This document shows, in pieces, positions 37,088 to 51,030 of a DNA stretch of 64,000 bases. Where the stretch lies: positions 469,519 through 533,518 of the forward strand of contig VXAA01001412.1 in NCBI GenBank assembly GCA_013399115.1, written 5' to 3'. The notes under the pieces are model-generated. The model was not told the origin of the DNA, searched no databases, and saw nothing but the letters and a program-made list of their open reading frames with translations. Position 1 is the first letter of the stretch, and each line of letters starts with the position of its first letter. Made by a program: the position numbers and the translations under genes. The stretch is from Anseranas semipalmata (lineage: Eukaryota; Chordata; Aves; Anseriformes; Anseranatidae).

Positions 37088-40000
37088 TTACTGCTTGCTC
37101 AGTGCTACCTTGGGCATCTCTGCACTATTGTGTAAGGTACGTTTTTTCTTTGTGCTTAGTAACCTGAAGTCAAGTTAATATTTTCTGTCATGATTCCACT
37201 ATTATTTGTATGTAATTAAAATGCTAATATAATTACAAGAGTTACAGCCTACCTGCCTTTTCATGAAAGCCCCCAGTTAGATAATCTACCTTATTCAGTC
37301 GTGTTAGGTATTTCTTATTAAACTGTAATAATTTGAAAAGTCTTCCTGCAAGTCAAGTGAGACTTTCATATGAATGTATGGTAATTATATTGGTGATAGA
37401 TCATATAAAAATATCTCCTGCTGGTATGGTATTTGCATTTCACTAGTCATGTCAACTAGCTGGCGTGAAATCTTTTTTCTTTTTATTGTATTGCTTCAAG
37501 GATGCAGGGAAGTGACTATTGGGTATAAAACAACATGATCTTGTAAAACAACATAGACCTTGTAAGTGTGAACCAATACAAAGCTTCATGTGATTTTTGT
37601 TTTCCAAGCCAAAAATCAGCGCAGACATTTGGAAGGTTCAAATCTGATCCTCAACAGTCACAGGTCGTTTGTATTAATCTCAGTTGTGCATTTAAACAAT
37701 GCTGAAGGAAGCATTTCTGCAATATAATTGCAATATTCTTGTGATGTTTGAATTGTGACTGCTGGGTTGCCAAAATATGGTTTTATTGCAAATTTATTTC
37801 TTTGAAAATGTATGTTAGAACCAGAATTTGTATTGTTAAATGAAATGTAGGAAATTCAAGTACATTTCAATGCAGGACAGTAATAATTTGTTGAGCTGGT
37901 CAATTACTTTAAAACCAATGAGAACTATGTAATTCACAAATCAAAAAGTTGACTCTAGCTTCTTGACATGACACTGTTTTCATTGTGCAGTTAAAGACAT
38001 ACTGAGATCAATTTTTAGGGTGTGGAGCAGCTTTCATGGCATGTATCCCTTGAAAAGCAAATTGATACAGCTTCCACTTTGTCTATTGGTATAAGAATAA
38101 ATCACAAAATAATGTACTGGCAAGCCTGTAAGGCCCCATACTGCAGTGCTGTTGCACTGAGTTGCATGTGATTGTGACAGCAATTAGTTGGATTTGGGGG
38201 CAAGGTAAAATAATGATTTTTTTTAATTTATTTTTTATTTTTTCCTGGAGCATTTGCAATGTTGTATTGATTTGATATATTGATAACATTCTATGGAATT
38301 TCTATGTTAGGAGAAATTTTCTGAAACCGGCACCAGCTTTTGTGAAGTTTCTGGTAGTTCTGGCATTCAGATGAGGGCAGTGCTGAACCTGGCTAGCTGA
38401 CTGCCAGCTCTGTGCATGGGCTGCCTTTGCTTCCAGTCAGCCTTTTTCGTGTGGCCCCTTCGCTTACAGGTCGTGTGAGTTGTGCATTGCTGTGGTGTGC
38501 CGCTGACTCGTGTTGCAGAAGAGCCCCGTATGCTTTTGTGTGATGTGATCAATATTGACTTGACAAGTATATATAGGGGGAGGGAAAGTCAAGTGCGTTC
38601 AGTAGCTCTGTGAGACAGACGCAGAAGCCTCATCCACGCTCCGCTCAGCACGCGCACACGTGCCCATCGAGTCAGTCAGATCAGTCACGCCAAAATTGTC
38701 TCCTCTCCCCTGCAGGAGCCCCGGCTTCACCCAGTTGTTCACTGCTTCTGTACACAGAACAAATTGAGACTATATTTTGTAAACGTTATTGTCAGTGTCT
38801 TAGAACACAAGTTAATAAGGGCAGGGAAACAAGTCTATTACTAATGCCTGTCACTGCCTGCAGCCATCACTACGGTGTGTGGACTGGCGAGAAACGAGAG
38901 AGGACAATCCAAGGAAGCAACATATGCAATTGTCTGTATCCCTTCTTGTTTCATATTTTCCTTTCTGATTTTAATGACACAGCCAGTGGACAGCCTCTAG
39001 CCCTTGGAGTTATTTTGGATTGTCTTTGATTTTTCTTTCATTTCTTCCTCTCTTCCAAATTGCTACCATTTTTGCCCAGGAGCCTCTGCTGAAAGGGCAG
39101 GAGCTGTGGCCTATCCTGAGGGTGTCCTCTATATTGGTTCATACAACACTCAGCTAGATGAGACGTAGAGCACAGGCTTTAGATTAGCTCTTCCCCAGGA
39201 TGAAGCATATTAACTGTTTCAGTGCATTTGTTTTCCACTAGCTTCAGTAAAGGAGTGTATTAAGGTCACTTGTCTCCCGAAATCCTCCAGCTGGCAACAT
39301 AAAATGTTGCTTCACCACCAGGGCAGCATTTCTTTTGCTGTCATGTGATTCTGGGGGATTAGCCTTGCTTTTTACCTGGTCAGGTAGAAGGATACGTCTG
39401 TGTATTGGGTTTATTGATTTTGAAAAATGCATGCTGTGAAATTAAATGAATAGTCAAATATTAAATTGATAGGAAGAAATGGCCCTTTAGTGTTTTTAGG
39501 TTGTCATTTATCGAGAGAAATACTTTGCAAATTCAACAAACCACCACAGACCAAATACACAGTTATTTTTAAATGGATTTTTCTTTGCTAGTTTATTTAG
39601 TGTGAATGAAATCTTGATTGACAATGCTTAAGGCACAAGTCCTCAACTCAGTCTGTACGTAGTGCGACACTGGCAATAAGAAGGGAAAGTGCCATTGCCT
39701 TAGCAAGGCGGGGGCTATAAACTCCGGGAGGCCTAGTCTTCAATGACTGGCAGCAAACTGGTAAAATGTAGTCAGTTATTTTTATTGGGTTTTGTTACTA
39801 GGGTGCCGCTAGAAGGATTACTTTGTTTTACAGTCTGCTTCAGTGTTAGAATCTTTATCTTCCTACCATATCTTCCTATCTGCATGAACTTTTGTCTTTC
39901 TTGTGCATCTTTGTCTTTGGTTCTTTGCCTTCTGTTTCCTCTTCCCAAGTAAGATAACTTGTAAACATTCTGGTTGGAAACTTGCATTTCAGAGTTGTTT

Positions 40001-40469
40001 TCCATAAAAAGTTGGTCATAGAATGTCAATTTTACACATTTCAAGAAAGATATTTTTCTCTTATGCTGATTATTTTTTTTCCAATGTTAGAAGCATCCCT
40101 AATTGTGAACTTTAAATAGGAGTACAAGTGTGGCTAGCTTGTACGGTGAGAAAATGTTTAATTTCCAATTAAGTTTTGGGGGCAGCTGTGCCTTGGGGGC
40201 AGAAGGGAAAGAAGAGGGTGGAATTTGTCAGTGGTATTTGCTGACTGGGTGACTATTAGCGATAGGAGATGCTGAAACTTAATTAGAGTTTCTGATCTGG
40301 AACAGTGTATTAGGTTTAATTATGTCTGGAAGTCTAGTATTTTGCACTTTTTCTTTTAATTAAAATGTATGAATTCAAGAAGCAAAACTTCTAAATCTTG
40401 CAGTCTGAGCAGACCAAAAGCAAGAAGAAGCTACACTGTCTACATTATGCCATTTACAAAAAAAAAAAA

Positions 40470-40526
40470 NNNNNNNNNNNNNNNNNNNNNNNNNNNNNNN
40501 NNNNNNNNNNNNNNNNNNNNNNNNNN
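40470..40526. other. Assembly gap (57 N) next to a poly(A) tract
   Basis: The N run follows directly on an A tract at 40458-40469 and resumes at ACTAAGGAAGATGG. The gap probably reflects sequencing failure in the A run. Its true length may differ from 57. Open frames across it are not meaningful. Confidence 0.97.
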
Positions 40527-40650
40527 ACTAAGGAAGATGGGGGGGAAAAAAGGCCTTAAGTATCTGACCTGTAAGAAATGGAATGAATTGCAATAGCCTA
40601 CAAAGCCAGGCTTCTTGGCAGAACTCCAGCTGATACCTGTGTGATCCAAT

Positions 40651-41064
40651 ATAGAATCATCTAGGTTGGAAAAGACCTTCAAGATCACCAAGTCCAACCG
40701 TGAACCTGACCTATAGAGTCCCATCACTAAATCATGTCCGTTAGGGCCATGTCTACATATCTCTTAAATACATCCACGGAAATTTGTCCAGGGGTGGGGA
40801 CTCCGCCGCTTCCCTGGGCAGCCCATTCCAATGCTCCATTACCCTCTCCGTGAAGAAATTATTCCTAATATCCAATCTAAACCTCCCCTTGTGCAACTTG
40901 AGGCCGTTGCCTCACATCCTGTCACTTGGCACCTGAGAAAAGAGACCCAAACCCTCCTCGCTGCAACCTGCTTTCAAGTAGTTGTAGAGAGCGATGAGGT
41001 CTCCCCTCAGCCTCCTCTTCTCCAAACTGAACAACCCCAATTCCCTCAGCTGCTTCTCATAAGT
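40651..41064 (-). mobile_element. CR1 non-LTR retrotransposon, 5'-truncated 3' fragment
   Basis: Read on the plus strand, the copy opens with ATAGAATCATCTAGGTTGG, the reverse complement of the avian CR1 3' terminus. It then follows the familiar CR1 tail: AAGACCTTCAAGATCACC, AGTCCAACCGT, TCCCTGGGCAGCCCATTCCA, AAACCTCCCCTTG, GAGGTCTCCCCTCAGCCTCC and CCCTCAGCTGCTTCTCATAAG. Similarity ends near 41064, so only about 414 bp of the 3' end is present, with no reverse-transcriptase coding. Such 5' truncation is normal for CR1, and the copy cannot move on its own. I saw no convincing target-site duplication. The subfamily is not assigned. Confidence 0.95.
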
Positions 41065-44000
41065 AGCAGTTCATCCTATTCTGTGCTGTCATAGGGTCAC
41101 AATACGCTCTTGATTGTCCCATTTTGATGTGAAATGTAAATATTGAAGATCCAATACTGAGAGCATTTAGGATGATGCAAATGTGATCCCTGAGCGTCCA
41201 GGGGAAATTCCAATTGCTGTTCAGTGTTGATGAGCTCCAGAGAGCTGTATGCCAACAGTGGATAAAATAATTCCTCTCCTAGGTTTTTACAGTGTGGTTT
41301 CAGGTTTAGAAGTGTTACCGAGTAAGTTGCTATGTGAGATAAAGCATGCAAATAAAAATTAAAAGGATGAAGTAATATAGGGAAATGCACACTTATGCTG
41401 ACGAAAGTACTACCACGGTTACTCTAATTACTTCCAGTAACGAAGTATAGGGATAAAAATGATACCTACTACAGTATGAACTTAAGCGATCAGTCTCTGA
41501 GTTACTTCTTACATTTTAATCTATCCTGAAAGGGAGTGATACATGGCTAAGACAAGGCTGGCGGTGGTGATAAATGCAGACCATTTCAGCAATTCTCTCT
41601 GTCTTGACAGCTCTACTCACTCATCTGTGGCGCTTGGACCACTGGGATATATCTCCCTGGGGTTTGTTTTGTATCTCAGCAGATCTTCTCTCTCAACTGA
41701 TGCTGTTATTTTATGTTTTGAGAGACCTTGTGTATTCCTCCTTGGAGTCTGGATAGAAAGGCACATATATAGTAACTTCTCACATGAGCCAAGTCCAGCT
41801 TGTTCTCTTCTGTTTCTGATCTTAACTTCAAGTGATGGAAGGTCTATATTTAGCACAGGTCAGAGTTTTAAGTTGAATGTAGGGGCCATATGACTTTCAT
41901 TTGCCAAACAGACCCAGAAATGGGGCATGAAGTAGGGTGTAAGCATTTTAGCTGCATTAATATTCTTTGTGGAATTGGACAGGAGACTGTAAAGCATAGA
42001 GGAGGCAAGCAAATACAAGCTACAGGCAGGCTGTGAGGAATGACTGATGTGCTGCTGAGGTAGCGTGAGGGACTTTGTTCAGCCGTGGGAAACACGTGGG
42101 AGAGAGCTGTGCACTACTGGGGGAAATAGGTGACCCACTGTATTCCAGGGATCTCCGCACTACTACTGAAATCTCTGCACTATTGTTTTGGTTGTGTCCA
42201 TCTCCTTGGGGTCATGAAGTTCCATTCTTATTTGCAAGTATCTAGGAGCAGTTCAATATATTCCATAGAGGCAATATTCTGGTGAAACCAGCTGGATGAA
42301 AAGCCTTTTGAACTGCAACATTGTATGTGTTATAGGAACATAGGGGAAGAAAATGAATGCAGGAGAACAAAATTAAGATCCTCCTGGGTGACCGTGAATT
42401 TGTAGTTCTGCTCTGTTCGCTCTCTCTGGGTTTGGTATAGGCATGGGCAGTCTGCTTGTGGATGTCTGGAGAGTAGGGCAGGCATATGGAAACGAGCTTA
42501 TTGTTCAGAAAAACAGGTACTGTTTTGTAGATGACTGTTGAAAAATAAGTAGAGTGAAGACTGAAGTCTGGGTTTTAGTAATGTTGACATAAACTGTAAC
42601 TTTAAGAACTGACTGCTTCCTGTGTTGCCTTTGTTTAAATTGCACAGTCGAGTATCATAGTACAGCAGTTAGCAGTCCAGAAGCTTGTAGGGGAAAAAAG
42701 ACAGAAACCCATTTGAATTTATGGCAGCAACATGTTTATAGTGTACAGTGGTTTCTACATCCTCCTGCTGTACCCATCACCAACAGAGAAAGGTTTTGGG
42801 AATTGCAGAAACTGGAGGTAGAGAAGCTTTTTAAACCAGAGGTCTGCAATCATTTAAACATCTCCAGAGATACGAGCTGTGATTCAGATTCCTTCTTGTC
42901 TTCTTTATCAGTGCGGAATGTCTTCATATTGTGTATTTCTAGCATGTAAACAGGAGATGATTATTGCTTGTATTACACAACAAAATTGTCTATTGAGCAT
43001 AAAAATTGGTAGAAGAGCTGACAAATGGTTGTGACAGGACCACCCGTGTAGTACAACAAAAGTTTCTGGATCATTGTATTCTGCAGGGACTTAAGTGAGT
43101 TACAGCAAGGTTAAAACTTTGACCTCTGTAAAGTCCATAATTCACAACATTTTTGTAATAATATATCACTAGAGAAATTATTCCCATTTGTAGCATCTGA
43201 GTATTGAGCATGTTTACAGATCTCTCTCTCTTTATTATCAGGAAGTCAGGTTCAGATAAAGCAATACCATATATGAGGATGTTGTTAATGAGTTAATTAG
43301 TACAACAAACAAAGATAGATACAGTAGCTATAGTTGCAGTGCAGGAATGTATCAGTTTTATATTACCTTATTATAACTATTTTTTTCTCGATTAGAAGTA
43401 CTGCTCAGTCTGTTGGAAAATGAGCTCTTTCAAGTTGAACTAGCCCTTTTCTCTCTTGGATTTGCAGTACCGGTTTGCTTTGCAATATCTGTTTTGCTTA
43501 GGCATCCATTATGATGGTTTTATATGTTGCTAGCTGGGTTCATTGGAGATTATACAATCCAAAGAATTGAATATTTGTTGAATTTCTCTATGAACAATTT
43601 TTTTGCCTTGGAATTTACTTAGGTGTTGCTGCATGCTGATACGCGTGAATTGGAAAGATTGATTTTTTGAAAGACCGTGGCATATTTTTTTGGTGGTGGC
43701 AAATTGCATAGGGAATTGAAAAGAATGGCAGACTTCTGTTGTCTATTGGCAGCACGACACTAATCTTAAAAAGCAATCTCTGCCAACAAATGATGCCGTA
43801 GGAAGAAAACTGCACTCGGTCAGCTTCCTCATTACTGCAACTTCTGCATAAAATAAACAAGTACAGAGAGCTTTGTTTTGAGAGCTCGAGCTCTCCTGAA
43901 CTTTGAGGCAGACTTGCAACATGAAAGTGCATTGTCTTGTTTTCAAGAAATGTTTATGGCTGCCCTATGTAAAATCTCTATGTTTGGCATTGGGAAAACA

Positions 44001-46182
44001 CACATGCTCAGTATCTGCTGCTCATATCTCAGCAGTCTGTTTCCCACAAGGCTTTATAGCACTGTGGTTTCTGACATTTTGCCACCGTGTGAATCCTTGC
44101 CTTTGGATAAAGTTCTTTATTGTGTTTGTTGGAATGATCCTTGAGATAAGACTGTTGAGGTCTGTGAAATTACTGGTGCTGGTAGGTCTAAGTAGTTTTG
44201 AAATGCAAAATGCTTGTTGGGAATGTTGATACTTCTGTGTACCAAAATGTGCAGTGCTCCTTTCAGCCATGTTAACTGTGTCACAGCCTCTGTGGGCCTC
44301 ATTCAAGCCTGTGAAATTCAGGAGGGGCGTTTGCGCAGAATTAGTGAGGATGGATCTAGGTCTGTTGCAGGGAGTTGCTCAATTAGAGAGTTGTATTGAA
44401 AGCATGGTGTGAAAGCTGTTAAATAGCATGGTAGGTCACTATTCAAAATACCAAAAATGCCTCATTAATCTTAACAATTAGCATATTAATGATGACTTAT
44501 GTTTTTTTTTGTGAAGACTTTCACCCCGAGTTCTCCTCCAAGACGAATTATATGACCTTGTGGGTTAGAGTAATCATCCACTTTAAATACTATAATAACC
44601 TAAGAACTCTTAGGAGCTGATTACAGGGAATTTTCCCATGCAACTGGGGCTTCTCAGTTTGAAGCAACATAGAAAGCGAGCTGGTGTTGGTCTATTGGTC
44701 GAACGGGAGGTGTGTGAGAGCTGCTACTGTGATGCAGCTGAGAGAATTTGAGGTATTTTTACTAGATGCAAAGAGGCTTTAATATCATAGTACAAGAAAT
44801 CGTGTAAGACCTTATTGGAGATAGTGTATAGTTCTGTCATGTCTGTTCTCAAAAGATGGTTTTAAACTGGAAACATGTTCAGAGATGGCTGTAAGGATGT
44901 TTGCAAGAATGGAGAATCCATCTGATAAAATGGATTAAGCTAGAGTTGCTTTTCTAAGTCTAGCAAAATGAACCTTGCAGTGAGTTGTTCTTATCGTGTA
45001 CAAATTCAGTGAGAAATAAACATCGAGGAAGATGACCGCTATTGTTACATGAGCAAATGGTATAAAATATTTAAGAATAAATTCAGGTTGGAAATTAAGT
45101 TTCTGACCACCCAAGAAGTAAAGATAGCAGAATTTTTTAGTGAGTGATTCCATATATGGTTATTTCATCGACAGCTCTGAGGGGAGAACAGCCTTGGGAC
45201 ACGAAGGGGCAGAGATGGGCTTGAAGGATTTGGTAATTTCTTATGCTGCCTCATTTGCAGCCGGAACAGCACTTCTGAGCAAAGCTTTAATAGGTCAAGG
45301 TCTTTTGTTAATGAGGAGGTGCAAAATGGTCTGTGCTTTTTAGGTGAACTGTGCTGTTTTACGGGGTTAAAAAAAAACCCAGTGAAGATGTGGTTAGCAT
45401 TTCAACAAAAAGGATCAAAAAGAGAAAATCCCCACATACATTTAATAAATGGATTATTGAATAAGAAATCTAACAGTTAAAAGCATTGAACAAAAAGTGT
45501 GAATGAAACTAGTTGGGGATAGCGGCAACTGAAGAGGTGGGAATATTTGTATCTTATTTCAGACAGAAAATTGAAGTTTAGAGAAACAGAAGGTTTGTTT
45601 TTGTGGCACAAATAACGATGTGTGGATGAGGTAGCATGAGGATCACATAACAAATTTGACTTTCTGCTCAGAATATGTTCCACGTGTTAACTCAGATGTG
45701 ATTAATAGGAAGGCAGTTGTGGTTTAAGATGCTACTTTATCTAGATCTGTTACGTGGCTGCTATCGTTCTTGTAAATAAGGTACATACGTGGATCTCAGC
45801 TTCTAGGTGGATACATGAAAGATCTAAGTGGAAGAAAATGTTTACCCTATTCTTTCATTAAAAGAAAACTCTCAATGAAAAAAGCCTCACTTCATCTACT
45901 GACATGAAAGGACTTCATCTACTGATGAAGTGCCGCTCTTATATGCAATGGTCATATACAACAATCTTTAAAGCAAGAAATCAGGAACGGTGCCCTACCT
46001 AACTGAGGCTGAGCCTACAAAAACAACTAAACAAAGCATCCCCCTGCACCCGTCCTGTACTTATATGAAAACTAATTGTATAGATTAGATTGGTGCTCGT
46101 CCATTGCTACGTTTATTCTGAACTATGTTAAGAGATGCTAAAAACAGAAATCAAAGTCAGTGACCTGACCTGAATGAGGAAA
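41065..46182. other. AT-rich intron without recognised genes
   Basis: No repeat family is recognised beyond the end of the CR1 copy. A small cluster of TAAT cores (CATTAATC, CAATTAGC, ATTAATGATG) lies at about 44463-44496. Open frames are short and overlapping. Confidence 0.65.
45889..45931. repeat. 14-bp direct repeat with an adjoining small hairpin
   Basis: ACTTCATCTACTGA is found at 45889-45902 and 45912-45925 (period 23). The second copy plus the next bases form a 7-bp stem (ACTTCAT / ATGAAGT) with a 6-base loop. Confidence 0.8.
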
Positions 46183-46232
46183 AATAAAATTCATGGGATA
46201 AAAGTTACTGAAAAAAAAAAAAAAAAAAAAAA
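46183..46232 (+). other. Polyadenylation-like signal plus poly(A) tract: possible retrocopy 3' end
   Basis: AATAAA at 46183-46188 is followed 22 bases later by an uninterrupted 22-base A run (46211-46232). This is the spacing expected for a reverse-transcribed mRNA 3' end. The upstream 300 bp is not recognised as any known gene or repeat, and no flanking target-site duplication was found. Chance is a real alternative in A-rich DNA. Confidence 0.35.
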
Positions 46233-48798
46233 GAATTCTGGTCTCACCATCATATATGCAAGTGTTTGGGAATCAATACAGCCCAAGCCAGAGCTGTAAA
46301 TAAAGATGAGCACTGCAGTCAGCTCTTGTGTATCGTTTAAGCATCTGGTCTACTACAGTTAATGCCAAATTTAGTTCATGTAAAATAGATGTAAATGAAT
46401 GCCTGTTGCAAAGGAGACTAAAAAGTGAATATCTGCTAAATGGAATGTTGCTGCGGCAGAGTGACAAGAAAAGAGATTTCAGAGTTACTATGCAGAAATC
46501 CCAAAAGCCAACAGCATTTTCTGCAGCTGCAGTTGGGATAACAAACAGGATTGCAGCATCTCTTTGGAAGATATGCAGTCAATGTTTCAGGAAAATACAT
46601 TTTTGCTATTTAAGAGACTGGCTGAGCAATATCTGTTATCTTTTGTCTAATTCCAGTCAAAATTCTAAATATGCAATTTCTCTTCCAGAGCTAAAAGCAA
46701 GCTAACACTGTTTCTATCTTAGAGAAAGATTTTCCTTTCTGCTTCACACAATGTCATGTCGGCTCTAACATCGGTCTGGACAGAAGGGATACGAGCGCTT
46801 GAGTGCGTGGTGCTCTCGAGCAGATGGGCAGGCTAACAACAGAAAAGCCAGGGTTGAGCCAGGAGGCGAAAGGGAGTTGGCCGGTCCCAGTAAAGACTGT
46901 AGAGATTCCTCCTGTCCTCTCCTTCCTCCCCTGCCACCAACCTGGCAAAGAGGTCACAGGTTTGGAACTGAAACAGTCCCATTTCCTCCCTGCAGTTTCT
47001 CCTTGGACCGTGAGGAAAAACGCTGTTTAAGTCTCAGATCTAGGATTTATGCAAGTGACAAACATCCCTTTTACACAATACCAGTAGGAGGATTTTATGA
47101 TAAAAATAGTTTCTGTGGGTTAATTTGTTGTTGTTGCTGCAGTATTTACATGTTGGATGGTTTGCAACAATAGCTGTTGGAATCTTCCCCGTTTGTCTGG
47201 GTGGTGGAAGCTGTCCAAGTTCTGGAATTTGCACCTTTGTCATACAACGTCAGGAGAATTTCCTCCCTTTCACTTCTCTGGCTGTCCACCACTAATCAAA
47301 TGTCAAAATTTCAAATAAAGGATTATTTCTGCTATCACTGTCGTGCATGTGGACTGAGAGTCTCTTCCTTCCTATTTTCTCTTTCTTTTCAGTGGGATCT
47401 TGGTTTGTAGGTGATGCTTTGCAAGCACATTGTTTGTTGTCATGGCTGCTGAGGAGGAATAGAACCTTGGTCTATGGTCGCAGCTATGAAGTTGTGAATA
47501 ATAATGTAAAATAATTTTTTGGCTTAATAAACTGAACAGCAAAACATGGTGTGTGAAAGCTAAGTTGCAGTATCTTGCTTATCCGTTTTAAACTTCCAGT
47601 GCAGAATTTAAGAACTTCCACTGTTAGAAGCAGTGAAATTCTCAGAAATTCGGTAGAGTGCTTTCTAGTGAATGTATCACAGTGGTATTCCTATTATTTT
47701 TCCTCCTGGTCAAAATGTTCGTGACTGTCCTTATGATACCAAATGAGCAAGACAGAGTAGATCTTAGCGCGAGTGCACCTTCGCATGAGGAATCGCGTAC
47801 AGGGCACAGCAAATCATGGGGATTGCCTGTGCTCTATTAGCTACTTATATTTCCAGGTGTCGTTTCCTCAAAAAGTTCAAACAGACAAAACGGAGAGTGA
47901 AATGTACAAGTTCTTCAGACACCTGTTCAATAAGGACATCATGCAAAAATATTAGAGACTCGGTGATTATACTCTTCTTTTTTCGACTTACATTCCATGG
48001 CAGCAAGATGAAGCTTTATGTCCATCTGCCTAGTTCTGACACCTGTGTGCTTCCTGTGCTGCTGTCATAAAGAAAACATAGCTGCCTGAAAGCCTTCAGA
48101 GCACAGATGAGTAGGAACCTCACAAAAAAAATCATTATTTCATTTTTGAAACTCATTTTTGATATGCTTGCTGATCATCTTGGTCAGTACCAAGACTGAG
48201 AACTTCACTTGGAGAAATATCCAGCAGCATTACTGGATATTTTGGTCTTGGAGAGGAACTGAGGCATTTCATCAGTGCTCTGGCTACTTCCCAGTTTCTC
48301 TCATTTTCATAGCAGCTGGTAACATCAATGGGAATACTAACAAGACATTGTGCCCTAAATACGCTGAAATTATCAGTTAATGAATGTCCTAGAGATGTCC
48401 CTTTCAGCCTCTACTCAGCTCCTATGTCCTCCCGGTTTGGAATCACTGCTGCAGCCAGACTTTTAGTTCTCCTGACAGTGAGTGATGGACTGGTTCAGAC
48501 AGCAGCTGTGTCCTGGAGGAGAGGAAATCCTGCTTTAAATATGGGTAGTTCTCTATTCGAAAGACTTACCTGTCGGAGTAAGGTCCTGAATGGAAGTAGT
48601 AGAAGAGGTTCTGAGTACTGGTGGGACAAAATACTTAGAACTGGGGCAAGCTGTCATTTGTGACTACTTTCCTGTTTCTAAAAGGTTAAACCAGAATACC
48701 AACCTAGATCTGTACCAGCCTGGCTATACTACTTTGTACTCTGCGTTACTCTTGCTGAGCCTCTTGTTCAGCTTCATGAAAACTCATCTTGCTGTAAG

Positions 48799-48817
48799 TT
48801 TGTTGTTGTTGTTGTTT
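48799..48817. repeat. (TTG)n trinucleotide tract
   Basis: About six TTG units run into TTTCAG, which looks acceptor-like by chance. Confidence 0.85.
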
Positions 48818-51030
48818 CAGTATATTAGGGGCCATTTTGTATTATCCAGCACTAAGAGAATTTGCTTCTGTTTAATTTCTCAGTTTAATTTTGAGGCTTA
48901 TGTATTTTGGCAGTGAGAAGGCAGCCCCTGAACAGTCGCAATACAACAGGTATTGTGCTCTGCGTCCCCTACACCTATCCACAGGGTTGCCTGTGAACTC
49001 CCTGTGCACGGTGGCCTCCTGGTACTGACAGGTATGTGTTACATGCTCTTGTAGGCAGGCAAGACTAGTCTTGAGCATGATCTTAAAAGTCCTTAACAAG
49101 CACGTTTCTGTGCAAGCATTTTTTCTCACTTCTGAAGATTCTTCTGTATGGCTGGTGATTTTTTTTTCTGACTTTTAGGTGAGAATAAGATGGACTGTAG
49201 ATTATTGTAGTTAATATTTAGCCTTCCTCCCTTCAACACAAATATTTTCTTGTTTATATCTCACTTGAAATTTAACTTGGAAGTTAAATGTTGTCCATCA
49301 GTGATACATCTACGTATCAAAGCTGCAGTAGGCTTTGGGGAAAAGCTATGATGCATATTAGAAATATATGATGTTAGCTTTATTACAGGACTGTACCACT
49401 CAAATTGCCACCCCTTACATCTGTGACCATCATTAAATGTGCAAAAGGCCAAGCTGTAACTAAACAGTATTGTATCTGTGCTGGGGATGTGCCAGTGACA
49501 TAAATGTGGAAGACAACAGCATGCAATAGCCTTCTGGACTCAAAAGTATTGACTGAGCTGCCAACTCAGATGCTTATTTGGGAGAGCAGTCACAGGAGTT
49601 TCGGTCACTAGCTGATATTTCTTATTCTTACCAGACCCACAGAGTGCTATTTTTCAGTTACTGGTAGTGGCATCTGCACTGACAGTTTATGGAGCACATG
49701 TACATGTAACGTCTTCGCAATGTCTTGAAGAGCTGTAATCAGGATCAATTTGTAAATGCTAGAAGTAGTGGAACAAGATTTTTACTCTTAATTTTACAGG
49801 TGAAATATTTTCATATTTTGTAGTCCCGAGAATGAGAGTTATAATCTGGACTGTTGTTTTATGTCTGTTCCGGTCACCTTTTACTCATAATAATTATAGA
49901 GACTTTTCTTTCAGACATGTTTTATTCTTATGCGCATCACATGCATAATGAGGTAGTGACTTTGTCCTTGGTGTCTTTTCTGAAGATAACTGCTTTTTCT
50001 TTTCATTTCTGCACATTCTAGGTGTTGCAGGTTAGTTCTCTGTCTGGGGTTCTCCTGCCTTTTAAAGTCAGCCAGCACCTACCTCTGATTTTAAAAGATT
50101 GAATGTTAAAAGGTGTGGTCCGAACTTGTGTGTAGCCAGAAGTATTAAAATTTTCTGGTGATTGTCAATCCGATTTAAGGTATCTAGGGGTACTCTCTTT
50201 TTTTTTTCTGTGTTCAATTTCACAATTTCTCACTTTCACACTTCCCAGCTTCTTTTGTTTCATCTGCTTTCTTCTTCCTCTGCTCCTTTCTGCTTTGCGT
50301 TGCTTCCTGAAACTTTTGGAAAGGAGAAACACAATGCGTCTGTCCTTTCTCTTGCACAGAGTTTGAGCGACAGCAGAGTTTCCCGCTGGAGATTCTCACT
50401 CCTCTTGAAGCCCAGCTGGTATTTCTTCTCTTCGGAAATAGCTCAAGGAGATTGTGTTTGAAATGCTATTCAAAGAGGCCCCTTGGCCATTTCTCTCGTG
50501 GGTCTGGGGTGCTTTGTCCTCTCACGTCTAATTTAGTGTGTGCTTACCAAGAAGAGCTCTATTCAGCCCCATCCACTGTGACACCTGCCAATGCTGATGG
50601 CCCCTTTTCAGAAACAGAGAAAAACGGTGGAATCGGACTTCCACAAGCCATCTATAAAGGACAATCTTTCTAATGAGGATTGACTCCATCTTGTTCCTTT
50701 AGATACGCTCTTCCTTTTGTGTGCAGTGACTTGCTATCTGGAAGATGGATTGGTAAACTTCCATTTTTTGAGATAAAGGTTTAGATTGAATTTGCAGCTC
50801 AGTATTGCAACTCAGTTGCTCTCAGGATATTAGCAGTACTTTGCCACAGTTATAGTTCTTATATGGATTGGCAGCAGCTTTTACAGGCAGGCTGAACTTC
50901 ACAGAAACCTAACTTAAAATGCACAGAATGAGAAAAATGCCTCTCTTATAAGACTCCTGCTGAGCTGATAACAGTCTACAGGAAGACATCTATTTAAACA
51001 GAAATAAACATGCCTTAGGATGCTTGGATC

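Larger units (their letters stand above)
32241..40457. other. Intron with scattered candidate regulatory patches
   Basis: This stretch contains the motif clusters and CpG patch listed separately. About 35200-35560 and 38390-38740 are moderately GC-rich and give overlapping frames of 60-139 codons on both strands, as expected where stop codons are depleted. No gene is supported. Confidence 0.65.

Noticed and set aside
38610..39029. 139-codon plus-strand frame rich in Ser, Pro and Gln
   Set aside because: It lies in a slightly GC-richer pocket where stops are rarer, has an overlapping frame nearby on the other strand and no recognisable domain.
40831..41094. 87-codon frame over the CR1 copy
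   Set aside because: It is the antisense of the CR1 3' region plus flank, not a protein gene.
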